DNA of 60,830 bases from an uncultured Clostridia bacterium (GTDB lineage Bacteria > Bacillota > Clostridia > TANB77 > CAG-508): positions 1 through 60,830 of the forward strand of contig CAKPBB010000010.1 of NCBI GenBank assembly GCA_934140005.1, written 5' to 3'. The first letter of the stretch is position 1, and each line of letters opens with the position of its first letter. The position numbers and the translations under genes were made by a program. The notes beneath the pieces were generated by a model. That model saw only the letters and a program-made list of their open reading frames with translations. It did not search any database and was not told the DNA's origin. This document shows, one piece after another, positions 1 to 7,023 of the stretch.

Positions 1-122
1 TTTCCTCTTAATAATTTAGCTGCTTCACTAGCAACTCTACCTAATGACTTATCTGTTGCGTCTATTATATACCATTTTCTTTCGATTTCGCCTTTTTTAG
101 GGCTATATGTAGTATTATTCAT
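1..122 (-). CDS. rplM: 50S ribosomal protein L13 (partial, N-terminal part)
   Basis: Reading leftwards from an ATG at 122, the first 40 codons give an N-terminus with ERKWYIIDATDKSLGR and ASEAAKLLRGK, the start of ribosomal protein L13, which binds 23S rRNA early in large-subunit assembly. The gene runs off the left edge. A good SD (GGAGGG on the reverse strand) precedes the ATG, and a promoter and structured leader lie upstream. It diverges from infC, so two ribosomal-protein operons are transcribed away from one short control region. In Firmicutes rplM normally pairs with rpsI, which would lie outside the window. Confidence 0.9.
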   Translation of the reverse strand, partial: MNNTTYSPKKGEIERKWYIIDATDKSLGRVASEAAKLLRG

Positions 123-191
123 GGTACAAATACCCTCCATTTCAATTTCTAATTTTATATTTTGATTTATATAAATATATGAAATTTATTT

Positions 192-226
192 GCAACTACC
201 GGGGAGAGGTTGAAAACAAATTCAAC
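192..226 (-). promoter_or_regulatory. Structured leader of rplM, L13-leader-like
   Basis: On the reverse strand the rplM 5' UTR holds a hairpin (GTTGAA, 6-nt loop, TTCAAC) followed by a C-rich stretch and GGTAGTTGC. Structured, autoregulatory L13 leaders are known in Firmicutes. I see the hairpin and its place between promoter and SD; membership of that Rfam family is inferred from memory. Confidence 0.5.
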
Positions 227-249
227 ATACTTACATATAATGCTTAATT

Positions 250-278
250 ATTCTAATATAAATTGCTTAAAAAGTCAA
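250..278 (-). promoter_or_regulatory. Sigma-A promoter of rplM
   Basis: Reverse strand: -35 TTGACT (278-273), 17-bp spacer, -10 TAGAAT (255-250), about 130 bp upstream of the rplM ATG. The infC promoter starts 50 bp away on the other strand. Confidence 0.7.
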
Positions 279-327
279 GTACTGCAAGAAAAAATCTTAA
301 AAATTATCTAAAAATTTTGAAAAAGTG

Positions 328-356
328 TTGACTTTTTGAGTATGGTATGCTAAGAT
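328..356 (+). promoter_or_regulatory. Promoter of infC-rpmI-rplT
   Basis: TTGACT at 328-333, 17-bp spacer, TAAGAT at 351-356. Transcription would begin near 363, leaving a leader of about 150 nt before infC. Confidence 0.6.
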
Positions 357-362
357 ATATGT

Positions 363-497
363 GTTTTAAGAAGAAGTATCCACTTCTCACCGTATCTTTA
401 AGTAAGCATTCGGTTAGAAATATCATAAATAATACAACATATAGTGTTGTCTAGATATTGTGGATTTGGCTTTTTAAAATAAGTCAAATTTTTTTTT
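363..497 (+). promoter_or_regulatory. Long structured leader of the infC operon, probable L20/IF3 control region
   Basis: The leader holds a hairpin ACAACA/TGTTGT (434-450) and a distant complementary pair ATCCAC (370-375) and GTGGAT (about 462-467), ending in a U-rich stretch before the SD. Firmicutes infC operons are commonly controlled by L20 binding to a leader of this size. I see the pairings; the L20 role is inferred from the gene order. Confidence 0.5.
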
Positions 498-511
498 GGA
501 GGTGTTTTACT

Positions 512-1021
512 ATAAAACAAGAATTGCCTATAAATAGACAGATTAAAGAAAAAGAAGTTCAAGTTATTGGAGAAACAGGAGAAAAAATTGGAATCTTACC
601 ATTAGAGCAAGCAGTTACTATGGCAGAAGAAAAAAATTTAGATTTAGTTTTAGTTGCTCCAAATGCTAAACCAGTAGTTTGTAAAATTATGAATTATGGA
701 AAATATAAATTTGAACAAGCAAAAAAAGAAAAAGAGTCTAGAAAAAATCAAAAAGCTGTTGAATTAAAAGAAATTAGAGTTTCATCAAATATAGGTGAAC
801 ATGATTTTAATTTTAAAAGTAAAAATGCAAGAAGCTTTTTAGAATCTGGAAACAAAGTAAAATTCACATTAAGATTTAGAGGAAGAGAGCTAAACAATGT
901 AAAAGCAGGTGAAGAAATTTTGAGTAGATTTGCTCAATCACTTGAAGATATTGCAACAGTTGAGAAAAAGCCATTCTTAGAGGGTAAAACAATGTTTATA
1001 ATTTTAAATAAAAAAATCTAA
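512..1021 (+). CDS. infC: Translation initiation factor IF-3, AUA start codon
   Basis: IF-3 binds the 30S subunit, blocks premature 50S joining and discriminates against non-canonical start codons and mismatched initiator tRNA. The protein carries the conserved N-terminal ELPINRQI and the linker and C-domain pattern (VCKIMNYGKYKFEQ, IRVSSNIGEHDF). I place the start at an ATA codon at 512: a perfect SD (GGAGG, 498-502) lies 9 nt upstream, and this gives 169 residues, close to the usual length. An ATG 54 bp upstream would add 18 non-conserved residues and put the SD inside the gene. A rare AUN start fits the known autoregulation of infC by IF-3. First gene of infC-rpmI-rplT. Confidence 0.93.
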   Translation: MKQELPINRQIKEKEVQVIGETGEKIGILPLEQAVTMAEEKNLDLVLVAPNAKPVVCKIMNYGKYKFEQAKKEKESRKNQKAVELKEIRVSSNIGEHDFNFKSKNARSFLESGNKVKFTLRFRGRELNNVKAGEEILSRFAQSLEDIATVEKKPFLEGKTMFIILNKKI

Positions 1022-1042
1022 TATGCGAAGGGAGATAAAATT

Positions 1043-1246
1043 ATGCCAAAATTAAAAACAAACAAAGCAGCAAAGAAAAGATATTCTTATACTGCAACAG
1101 GAAAAGTAAAAAGAACAAAAGCTAATAGAAGACACTTATTAGCAAATAAAACAAAAAGACAAAAAATGAATGCTAGAGTACAAAACGGAATTGCAGACAA
1201 AACAGTAGAAGCAGGAATTAAAAGATTATTACCATATGGTAACTAG
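1043..1246 (+). CDS. rpmI: 50S ribosomal protein L35
   Basis: A 67-residue basic protein beginning MPKLKTNKAAKKR, the L35 signature, with the conserved RRHLLANKTKRQK segment. It is a structural protein of the large subunit. An SD (AAGGGAG) lies 8 nt before the ATG. It sits 21 bp after infC and 32 bp before rplT, the standard Firmicutes order, so co-transcription and shared L20 control are expected. Confidence 0.97.
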   Translation: MPKLKTNKAAKKRYSYTATGKVKRTKANRRHLLANKTKRQKMNARVQNGIADKTVEAGIKRLLPYGN

Positions 1247-1278
1247 AATTTAGGTAGAGGAAAAGGAGTGAAAAATAA

Positions 1279-1629
1279 ATGGCAAGAGTAAAAACAGCAA
1301 GAACAACTAGAGCAAGACATAAAAAAGTATTAAAACAAGCAAAAGGTTACTATGGAGCAAAACATTATAGATATAGAATGGCTAAACAAGCTGTTATGAA
1401 ATCAGGAATGTATGCTTATGTAGGAAGAAAAGATAAAAAGAGTGATTTTAGAAAATTATGGATAGTAAGAATCAATGCAGCAGCAAGAATGAATGGTTTA
1501 ACATATAGCCAATTAATTTCTGGATTAAAGAAAGCTAATGTTACAATTAACAGAAAAATGTTAGCTGAATTAGCTGTTTCTGATAGCAAAGCATTTGCTG
1601 AATTAGCAGAAGTTGCTAAAAAAGCTTAA
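1279..1629 (+). CDS. rplT: 50S ribosomal protein L20
   Basis: A 116-residue protein with the L20 pattern: basic N-terminal helix (MARVKTARTTRARHKKVL), AKGYYGAKHYRYRMAKQAV, and a globular C-terminus with LWIVRINAAARMNGLTYSQL. L20 is an early 23S rRNA assembly protein and in Firmicutes represses its own operon by binding the infC leader. Normal family length, strong SD (AAAAGGAGTG), last gene before a terminator. Confidence 0.97.
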   Translation: MARVKTARTTRARHKKVLKQAKGYYGAKHYRYRMAKQAVMKSGMYAYVGRKDKKSDFRKLWIVRINAAARMNGLTYSQLISGLKKANVTINRKMLAELAVSDSKAFAELAEVAKKA

Positions 1630-1650
1630 TTAATACTATTAGATTTAGAT

Positions 1651-1686
1651 AAAACTCTGGGTTAAATATAACTTGGAGTTTTTTTT
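1651..1686 (+). terminator. Terminator after rplT
   Basis: Imperfect hairpin with AAAACTC and GAGTTTT ends plus GGGTT/AACTT inner pairing, followed by a run of eight T. It separates the infC operon from rplU. Confidence 0.85.
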
Positions 1687-1716
1687 GTAAATATTGGAAA
1701 AAAGTATAGCAATTTG

Positions 1717-1745
1717 TTGACAAAACTTATAAACTATGTTAAAAT
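1717..1745 (+). promoter_or_regulatory. Promoter of rplU-rpmA
   Basis: TTGACA at 1717-1722, 17-bp spacer, TAAAAT at 1740-1745: close to the sigma-A consensus. Confidence 0.8.
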
Positions 1746-1751
1746 ATCTAA

Positions 1752-1846
1752 CTGTAAACTGCTTAGCTATGGTACATAAAGACTAATTAATTTTAGTTAC
1801 CAAAGTTGGAAGTTAGCGAGTATACGAAAAGGGAGGTGCATTTTAA
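1752..1846 (+). promoter_or_regulatory. L21 leader RNA candidate
   Basis: The 95-nt leader contains ACTGCTTAGCTATGGTA, then CAAAGTTGGAAGTTAGCGAG and a GGGAGGTGC SD. GCTTAGCTA and TAGTTACCAAAGTTGG-type elements are typical of the L21 leaders ahead of rplU in low-GC Firmicutes. Position and motif support the call; I could not run a covariance model. Confidence 0.7.
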
Positions 1847-2224
1847 ATGTACGCAATTATTGAAGCTTGTGGAAGACAATACAAAGTTCAAGAAGGTGAA
1901 AATGTATATTTCGAAAAATTAGAAGTAGAAGAAGGAAAGAAAGTATCTTTCGATAAAGTTATTCTAGTTTCTGATGATGGAAAAGTACAAATTGGAAATC
2001 CTTATGTAACAGGTGTAAAAGTTGAAGGAAAAGTAGTTTCTCATGGTAGAGGAAAGAAAATCTTAGTTTTCAAATATAAAGCTAAGAAAAATGAAAGAAA
2101 AACAAGAGGACACAGACAAGATTACACAAAAGTAGAAATTACTTCAATTAAAACAGCTGCTGAAAAGAAAACAACAGCTACAAAAGCTACAAAAACAGAA
2201 TCAAAAGAAAAAGTAGCAAAATAA
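1847..2224 (+). CDS. rplU: 50S ribosomal protein L21
   Basis: L21 is a large-subunit protein that contacts 23S rRNA and L20. The N-terminus MYAIIEACGRQYKVQEG and the C-terminal HGRGKKILVFKYKAKKNERKTRGHRQ region are diagnostic. The protein is 125 residues, longer than the usual 102-105, because of a Lys/Thr/Glu-rich tail of about 22 residues that looks disordered. It is followed 62 bp later by rpmA, with no room for the Prp (YsxB) protease gene that normally sits between them in Firmicutes. Confidence 0.97.
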   Translation: MYAIIEACGRQYKVQEGENVYFEKLEVEEGKKVSFDKVILVSDDGKVQIGNPYVTGVKVEGKVVSHGRGKKILVFKYKAKKNERKTRGHRQDYTKVEITSIKTAAEKKTTATKATKTESKEKVAK

Positions 2225-2286
2225 TTTATATATGAAATATCAATTTAGAGAATATAAATATATAAAGCGAAAGGAGTGAATCTTAA

Positions 2287-2547
2287 ATGGCACACAAAAA
2301 AGGTCAAGGTAGTGTTAAGAACGGAAGAGATAGTGAGTCAAAAAGACTTGGTGTAAAAAAATCTGATGGACAAATTGTTAAAGCTGGAAATATATTAATC
2401 AGACAAAGAGGAACTAATGTACATCCAGGAACTAATGTTGGAATTGGAAGCGACGACACTTTATTTGCTTTAGTAGATGGTACAGTTAAGTTTGAAAGAA
2501 AAGGAAAAGATAAAAAACAAGTAAGTGTATATCCAATAGCTGAATAA
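2287..2547 (+). CDS. rpmA: 50S ribosomal protein L27, without N-terminal propeptide
   Basis: L27 reaches the peptidyl-transferase centre with its N-terminus. The 86-residue protein begins MAHKKGQGSVKNGRDSESKR. Most Firmicutes L27 carry an extension ending in a FxxFA-type site that the Prp protease removes; here it is absent and the protein starts at the mature end. No prp gene lies between rplU and rpmA, which is consistent. SD AAAGGAGTG precedes the ATG and a terminator follows. Confidence 0.97.
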   Translation: MAHKKGQGSVKNGRDSESKRLGVKKSDGQIVKAGNILIRQRGTNVHPGTNVGIGSDDTLFALVDGTVKFERKGKDKKQVSVYPIAE

Positions 2548-2556
2548 GAGATTTTT

Positions 2557-2583
2557 AGAGTAGTTTTTAACTACTCTTTTTTT
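2557..2583 (+). terminator. Terminator after rpmA
   Basis: AGAGTAGTT, short T loop, AACTACTCT, then seven T. Confidence 0.9.
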
Positions 2584-2611
2584 AGTAAAATGAAAAAATA
2601 TTAAAAAGTAT

Positions 2612-2640
2612 TTGAAATTTGTATGTATTATGTTTATAAT
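2612..2640 (+). promoter_or_regulatory. Promoter of the SUMF1-domain gene
   Basis: TTGAAA at 2612-2617, 17-bp spacer, TATAAT at 2635-2640. The gene is a single-cistron unit between two terminators. Confidence 0.75.
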
Positions 2641-2752
2641 AATTATATATTATTTCAAATACTTTTATGTTATAGAAAAGTGATAGACTATAATATAAAT
2701 ATTAGTGACATTAATACATTAACAAAAGAATATAATGAAAGGAATTTGCGAT

Positions 2753-3901
2753 ATGGGAAATAAATTGTCACCAGTAATAATAATTGTTTTAATTGTTGTG
2801 ATTATAGCTTTAGCAGGCTTAGCAGTAAGCATGTTAACATCAAAAGATGGTAGTGGTATAATTGGTGGAAACAAAGGAAATCAAGGAAGTAAAATTGTGC
2901 CAACGATAGAAGCTACAGTAAATACAGTTGAAGAAAATCAAGAAAAAGTAATAATTTCTGTTGTAGTTGCAACAGAAGATGAAGCTGGAATTGATGCTAT
3001 AATATTACCAGATGGTACAGAAGTAAATGGAGAAACTAAGGATTATACTGTTACTGAAAATGGCACTTATGAATTTGGTGTAAGAGGAGTAAATGGAGAA
3101 AAAAATTCTACGACTGTAGAAGTAACTAATATAAGAACTGTATCAGCACAAAATCCATACATTCCAGATGGATTTGAACATATTGGTGGAGAAGTTGATA
3201 ATGGATTTGTAATTCAAGATACTTATGGAAATCAATTTGTTTGGATACCAGTTCCAACAGGAATATTGACTCGTAATACTATGCTTAGTGCAGATTTTGA
3301 AGAATCAAATACAACATCTTCTGAATTAGTAAATAGTGTTGCAAAAAATTATGGATATTATATAGCCAGATTTGAAGCTTCAAGCTATGATATAAATGGT
3401 CAAAAAGCAGCAGCTAGTATGCCAGGAAAGATTCCATGGACAAATATAACATATACAGAGGCTTATCAAGCTTCTTTAAGTATGTCTACTACATTTAAGT
3501 ATCCAGAAGGTATAAAAACAGCGATAGTAAATAGCTATGCTTGGGATACAGCTCTTGAATGGATTAATAAAAACACACCAAATTATTCAACCAATATAGG
3601 ATTTGGTAACTATTCTGGAACTATTTATCCAACAGGACAAACTGCTAGTGATGTTGTTAATAATATCTGTGATATGGCTGGAAATGTTAGAGAATGGACT
3701 ACTGAAATAGATAAGTCTAAGTCTGTTGATAGTGGAAAAAATACTTCTAAAAAGAATAATACTCAAATAGAAAATACAGCATTAAAGAGAACTGTTCGTG
3801 GTGGCAGTGCAAACTTAAATAAAACTGCAAGTAGTCATATTGGATATTATGAAAATTTATCTGATGGTTATTGGGGATTTAGAACAATATTATATCAATA
3901 A
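2753..3901 (+). CDS. Membrane-anchored SUMF1 (formylglycine-generating-enzyme-like) domain protein
   Basis: A 382-residue surface protein. Residues about 5-28 form one hydrophobic segment (PVIIIVLIVVIIALAGLAV), followed by a short Gly/Asn linker and an Ig-like segment. From about residue 140 comes a SUMF1/FGE-type domain: GYYIARFEAS, AYAWD-like WDTALEWINK, NICDMAGNVREWT and TVRGGSA...GYWGFRT. In this superfamily such domains are FGE-type oxidases or, more often, ligand-binding or adhesin domains. I do not see the FGE catalytic cysteine pair near the C-terminus, so a structural or binding role is more likely. The start at 2753 has the SD AAAGGA 10 nt upstream; an earlier ATG at 2735 has no SD. 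Confidence 0.8.
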   Translation: MGNKLSPVIIIVLIVVIIALAGLAVSMLTSKDGSGIIGGNKGNQGSKIVPTIEATVNTVEENQEKVIISVVVATEDEAGIDAIILPDGTEVNGETKDYTVTENGTYEFGVRGVNGEKNSTTVEVTNIRTVSAQNPYIPDGFEHIGGEVDNGFVIQDTYGNQFVWIPVPTGILTRNTMLSADFEESNTTSSELVNSVAKNYGYYIARFEASSYDINGQKAAASMPGKIPWTNITYTEAYQASLSMSTTFKYPEGIKTAIVNSYAWDTALEWINKNTPNYSTNIGFGNYSGTIYPTGQTASDVVNNICDMAGNVREWTTEIDKSKSVDSGKNTSKKNNTQIENTALKRTVRGGSANLNKTASSHIGYYENLSDGYWGFRTILYQ

Positions 3902-3915
3902 TTAATTTATGAAAT

Positions 3916-3951
3916 ACCTTATTATAAAAGAATATAATAAGGTGTTTTTTT
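3916..3951 (+). terminator. Terminator after the SUMF1-domain gene
   Basis: ACCTTATTATA, short loop, TATAATAAGGT, followed by a T-rich run. Confidence 0.88.
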
Positions 3952-4021
3952 ATTTCAAAAATATAAAAAATAAAAGCTTGTTAAGGCACATAAAAAACAC
4001 AAAATAATCATATAAAATTTA

Positions 4022-4050
4022 TTGTAATAGACTAATAAAAGTGCTATAAT
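4022..4050 (+). promoter_or_regulatory. Promoter of the first GC-richer singleton gene
   Basis: TTGTAA at 4022-4027, 17-bp spacer, TATAAT at 4045-4050. An inverted repeat GTTAC/GTAAC (4065-4080) lies in the 5' UTR and could be an operator or hairpin. Confidence 0.65.
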
Positions 4051-4116
4051 ATAACTTGTACGCAGTTACTATATTGTAACATTATCCGGCTCTATACAAT
4101 GAAAGGAGTTTAGTGT

Positions 4117-4536
4117 ATGGGTAATGAGAATCGTGAGAACTATCGGAGCATCTATGAGCAGGGCCTAGCTTTTGCTAAGGCATATGCAACGGAAGTTCAA
4201 AAGGCCGAAACTGGCAAAGACTGGCAACCCCCTGTTGAAAGCGAAAAAATTCGCATTTATGGCTGGATTGTTTCCCAACTGTTTGCACAGATGGCAAGCA
4301 ATTCTAACATCGAAAATGCTAAGGTTGAGATTTTTGTCCTGTCTCAGGGCTGCTCTTCCAAAGCAAGGCCGTATCTGGAAACTCGCTTTAAGCAGTCGTA
4401 TTCGCCCCACTATGTTTTGACAGAAAAGCAAATTTTGGAGGTGCTGGATTGCTTGGCTGAACAGAGTGCTTTCAAAATTGAGCAGCTGGACTGCCACAAG
4501 AGCGCTGTTGCTTTGTATCGTGTTACTTTGAAGTAA
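4117..4536 (+). CDS. Unknown protein, GC-richer singleton gene (probable horizontal acquisition)
   Basis: I do not recognise this 139-residue soluble protein. It has no signal peptide or membrane segment; the C-terminal half looks like a small alpha/beta fold (AKVEIFVLSQ, LTEKQILEVLDCLAEQ). Its base and codon use differ sharply from the neighbours: many C/G third positions (CTG, GCC, GGC, CAG) and one in-frame CGG arginine codon (at Tyr-Arg-Ser near the N-terminus), a codon absent from the native genes. It has its own promoter, an SD (AAAGGAG) and a strong GC-rich terminator, so it is an independent unit inserted between the SUMF1 gene and the spoVA operon. It shares these traits with the genes at 22837 and 30478. 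Confidence 0.75.
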   Translation: MGNENRENYRSIYEQGLAFAKAYATEVQKAETGKDWQPPVESEKIRIYGWIVSQLFAQMASNSNIENAKVEIFVLSQGCSSKARPYLETRFKQSYSPHYVLTEKQILEVLDCLAEQSAFKIEQLDCHKSAVALYRVTLK

Positions 4537-4591
4537 CAGAACTAAGCAAACGAAACACGTAACTCATATTTTCTGGCTAGTTAGCTAGAAA

Positions 4592-4636
4592 CCCCTGTGT
4601 GTAGAAACAAACCTCTGCACACAGGGGACTTTTTTA
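4592..4636 (+). terminator. Strong GC-rich terminator of the singleton gene
   Basis: CCCCTGTGTG, about 16-nt loop, CACACAGGGG, then a T run. The T run reaches the stop codon of the convergent spoVAE. Confidence 0.92.
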
Positions 4637-5002
4637 TTGTTTTTTGATTTTAGGCTTAGAAATAAGAGAGGCAATGTATCCAAAAAATACTGCAGCTGAT
4701 ATTCCACCGGCTGCTGCTGTAACACCACCTGTAAAAATTCCTAAAAATCCTTTTTCAGAAATTGCATCAATAGTACCTTTGGCTAATAGGTTTCCAAAAC
4801 CAGTTAAGGGAACTGTTGCACCACAACCGGCAAAATCAATTAGATATTTGTATATACCAAGACCGCCTAAAATAGCACCAGTTGTTACAAAAACAACTAA
4901 TATTCTGGCTGATGTAAGTTTGGTTTTATCAATTAAAATTTGTCCAACTATACAGATTAAGCCACCTATTATAAAGGCCTTTAGAATCATAAACCAATCC
5001 AT
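4634..5002 (-). CDS. spoVAE: Stage V sporulation protein AE
   Basis: SpoVAE belongs to the SpoVA inner-membrane channel complex that moves Ca-dipicolinate into the developing spore and releases it at germination. The 122-residue protein has several membrane segments with the family motif GATVPLTGFGNLLAKG and a glycine/alanine-rich FTGGVTAAAGGISA helix, matching the C-terminal part of SpoVAE in length and order. It is the last gene of a reverse spoVAC-spoVAD-spoVAE operon. The SD (AAAGGAGT, 5035-5028) lies 25 nt from the ATG, and a 5-bp hairpin fills the gap (see the separate entry). Confidence 0.92.
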   Translation of the reverse strand: MDWFMILKAFIIGGLICIVGQILIDKTKLTSARILVVFVTTGAILGGLGIYKYLIDFAGCGATVPLTGFGNLLAKGTIDAISEKGFLGIFTGGVTAAAGGISAAVFFGYIASLISKPKIKKQ

Positions 5003-5035
5003 TTATTATATATCGCAAAGAATGCGAACTCCTTT
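5003..5035 (-). promoter_or_regulatory. Hairpin-bridged SD of spoVAE
   Basis: Reverse strand: SD AAAGGAGT (5035-5028) directly abuts the inverted repeat TCGCA/TGCGA (5027-5013, 5-nt loop), then 10 nt to the ATG. Unfolded, the SD is too far away (25 nt); folded, the effective spacing is about 10 nt. Confidence 0.6.
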
Positions 5036-5061
5036 CTATTGTAAATAATATTTAGATGATG

Positions 5062-6082
5062 CTAAGCTTCAATACTAATAGCATGAGCAATTCCAGGAAT
5101 AGACTCACCTTGTTGAGAACTTGTTGAATTCATTAAAGCACCAGTTGCCATAAGTAATACTTTTTTATATTTTTTTTCTTGAAACATTTGATAAATATAA
5201 CCAGAAAATACTGTTGCAATACAACCGCAACCAGAGCCACCAGAGTGAGTATCTTGTTTTTCTTTATCAAAAATTAAAACACCGCAATCATTGTAATTTG
5301 CTCTAATGTTATATCCTTTAGAACTTGCTAAATCAATTAGTATATCTTTTCCAATATATCCTAAATCTCCAGAAAAGATAGCATCATAATCACTTGGTTT
5401 TCTACCAGTATCTTTAAAATGAGTTATAAGAGTATCAGCAGCTGCACCAGCCATTGCAGCACCCATGTTATTTGCATCTTTGATACCCATGTCTACAATT
5501 TTTCCGAGGAGTAAGCATTGTTATTTTAGGACCAGTACCATTTTTAGATAGAACAGCACAACCACTTCCTGTTACAGTCCATTGACTAGATGGTGGCCTT
5601 TGATTTCCAAGCTCCAAAGGAAATCTAAATTGCTTTTCAGCACTACAGAAATGACTAGAACTTGCACAAACTACATTTGTTGCAAAATCACCATCAATGG
5701 TCATTGAGCCGAGTGTAATAGATTCAACAAATGTTGAACATGCTCCAAAGACACCAAAGAATGGGATATTGATTTCACGAAGTCCAAAAGAAGATGATAT
5801 ACATTGATTTAATAAATCACCTGCAAAGCAGAAATCAATATCTGTATGTGCAATTTTAGATTTTGCAATTGCCATATTAACAGTTTCTTTTATGAATTTA
5901 CTTTCTGCTTTTTCCCAAGACTTCTCGCCCCAAAACTCATCTTCTAAGCATTGGTCAAAATATTTATTTAGAGGTCCATCTTTTTCTTTTGGACCAACAA
6001 TGCTGGCTGTACTTACAATATTTACTGGTGAATTTAAAACAAAACTTTGATTTCCAACTTTTTTCAATTTTAAAATCCTCAT
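5062..6082 (-). CDS. spoVAD: Stage V sporulation protein AD, interrupted by a +1 frameshift
   Basis: SpoVAD is the dipicolinate-binding, thiolase-fold cytosolic component of the SpoVA channel. The first frame (6082 downwards) matches the N-terminal half (AGPKEKDGPL-like GPKEKDGPLNKYFDQ, FAGDLLNQ, FGACSTFVES, TVTGSGCAVLS) and then ends 11 codons after a CGG codon at 5506-5504. The second frame continues with GKIVDMGIKDANNMGAAM, DCGVLIF and GGSGCGCIATV to the stop at 5062. Joined by skipping one base (C at 5506) the product is 339 residues, matching the normal length of about 338. Either a programmed +1 frameshift at CGG, a real lesion, or a one-base sequence error. It lies between spoVAC (40 bp) and spoVAE (59 bp). 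Confidence 0.85.
5500..5510 (-). other. +1 frameshift site in spoVAD (CCT-CGG-AAA-A)
   Basis: Reverse-strand codons read ACT CCT CGG AAA AAT. Skipping the first base of CGG (5506) gives ACT CCT GGA AAA ATT GTA GAC ATG, encoding TPGKIVDM, which matches the conserved VGKVSDLG region of SpoVAD as I recall it from Bacillus. The cpaF site at 55507 has the same CGG-AAA-AA arrangement. Confidence 0.75.
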
Positions 6083-6113
6083 ATATATGCTTAAGTTTTA
6101 GCATATTCTTTCT
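6083..6113 (-). promoter_or_regulatory. Hairpin just upstream of spoVAD
   Basis: Inverted repeat ATATGCT/AGCATAT with an 8-nt loop sits between a weak SD-like AAAGAAAG and the ATG, leaving only 2 nt before the start. It resembles the bridged SDs elsewhere in the window, but the SD is poor, so this is a weak case. Confidence 0.35.
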
Positions 6114-6122
6114 TTTATATTT

Positions 6123-6584
6123 TTAAATTAGAGTAATACTTTGTGTATTAAAAATTAAATAAATAATTCCAATAATCATAGCAGAAGAAATACCATATAC
6201 TAAAACTGGACCAGCAACAGTAAACATCTTAGCACCAACCCCTAAAACATAGCCTTCTGATTTATATTCCATAGCTGGTGAAACAATCGAGTTTGCAAAT
6301 CCAGTTATAGGTACTAAAGAACCAGCACCAGCAAATTTTCCAATTCTATTAAAGATATTTAAAGCTGTTAAAAAAGCACTTAAAAAAATTAATGAAATTG
6401 AAACTATTACATAGCAATTACTTTCTTCTAGACCACGCATTTTGAAAAATTCAAATATAATTTGACCAATAGAGCAAATTAAACCACCAACCCAAAATGC
6501 ATTAAAACAATTTTTAAAAATAGGTGAGTTGGGAGTTTTTTTATCAACATATTTTTGATAATCTTCTTTGCTTTCAACTTTCAT
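6123..6584 (-). CDS. spoVAC: Stage V sporulation protein AC
   Basis: SpoVAC is the membrane component thought to form a mechanosensitive pore for Ca-dipicolinate release. The 153-residue protein has a short charged N-terminus, about four membrane segments, and the family motifs FWVGGLICSIGQ and GAGSLVPITGFANSIVSPAMEYKSEG (first 20 residues, GAGSLVPITGFANSIVSPAM, are the most conserved). SD AAAGGAG lies 10 nt before the ATG. First gene of the spoVAC-AD-AE set; spoVAA and spoVAB are absent, as in many clostridia. Forespore expression from a sigma-G promoter is expected, but I could not identify one with confidence. Confidence 0.93.
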   Translation of the reverse strand: MKVESKEDYQKYVDKKTPNSPIFKNCFNAFWVGGLICSIGQIIFEFFKMRGLEESNCYVIVSISLIFLSAFLTALNIFNRIGKFAGAGSLVPITGFANSIVSPAMEYKSEGYVLGVGAKMFTVAGPVLVYGISSAMIIGIIYLIFNTQSITLI

Positions 6585-6665
6585 AAAAATATTGCTCCTT
6601 TCTTGCCATTACTAATATTTAACATTTGGCACAAATTTTATTATAAAAATAGCTTCAAGATACTG

Positions 6666-6905
6666 TTACATATTGTCTTGATCTTCTTGAGTATCTTTTT
6701 TTTCACTTTCTATAAAGAATGTAACATCTAAATCTACAAGATATTCTGAAATTTTGTTGTTATTTACAGTTGCTCTTTGAGAGAGTACAGTAATGCCAGA
6801 CAGGTTATTTAAGGTACAAGATGCTTCAGCAATTGATTTAACAATAGCATCCTTCCAAGAAATAGTTGAATATCCTGTTATTTTAATATGTTTTTCACAG
6901 TTCAT
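6666..6905 (-). CDS. Dodecin family flavin-binding protein
   Basis: Dodecins form dodecameric shells that sequester flavins. From the ATG at 6905 the 79-residue product begins HIKITGYSTISWKDAIVKSI, followed by AEASCTLNNLSGITVLSQRATV and YLVDLDVTFFIE, the usual beta-alpha-beta-beta layout. The flavin-stacking Trp found in many dodecins (NLRWVEV) is replaced here by Ser-Gly-Ile, so flavin binding may differ. A perfect SD (AGGAGG, 6918-6913) fixes this start; an upstream in-frame ATG has none. It sits upstream of spoVAC on the same strand and diverges from fbp; a link to sporulation is only positional. Confidence 0.8.
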   Translation of the reverse strand: MNCEKHIKITGYSTISWKDAIVKSIAEASCTLNNLSGITVLSQRATVNNNKISEYLVDLDVTFFIESEKKDTQEDQDNM

Positions 6906-7023
6906 ATAAAAACCTCCTAAATGTATTTGAACATATATTTTCCATAAAAGACATAATTTATTCATAAAAAAATCATAATTCATAAATACAATAAGCTAAA
7001 TTAAAAGAGAAAGGACATATTTT

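Noticed and set aside
4165..4497. Reverse-strand ORF opposite the first GC-richer gene
   Set aside because: Shadow of a GC-rich coding region: no SD, no promoter, and a composition expected from the antisense frame.
5062..5490. Separate gene for the C-terminal half of SpoVAD
   Set aside because: Its first codon lies within the conserved core, there is no SD, and it continues the 5' half exactly when one base is skipped.
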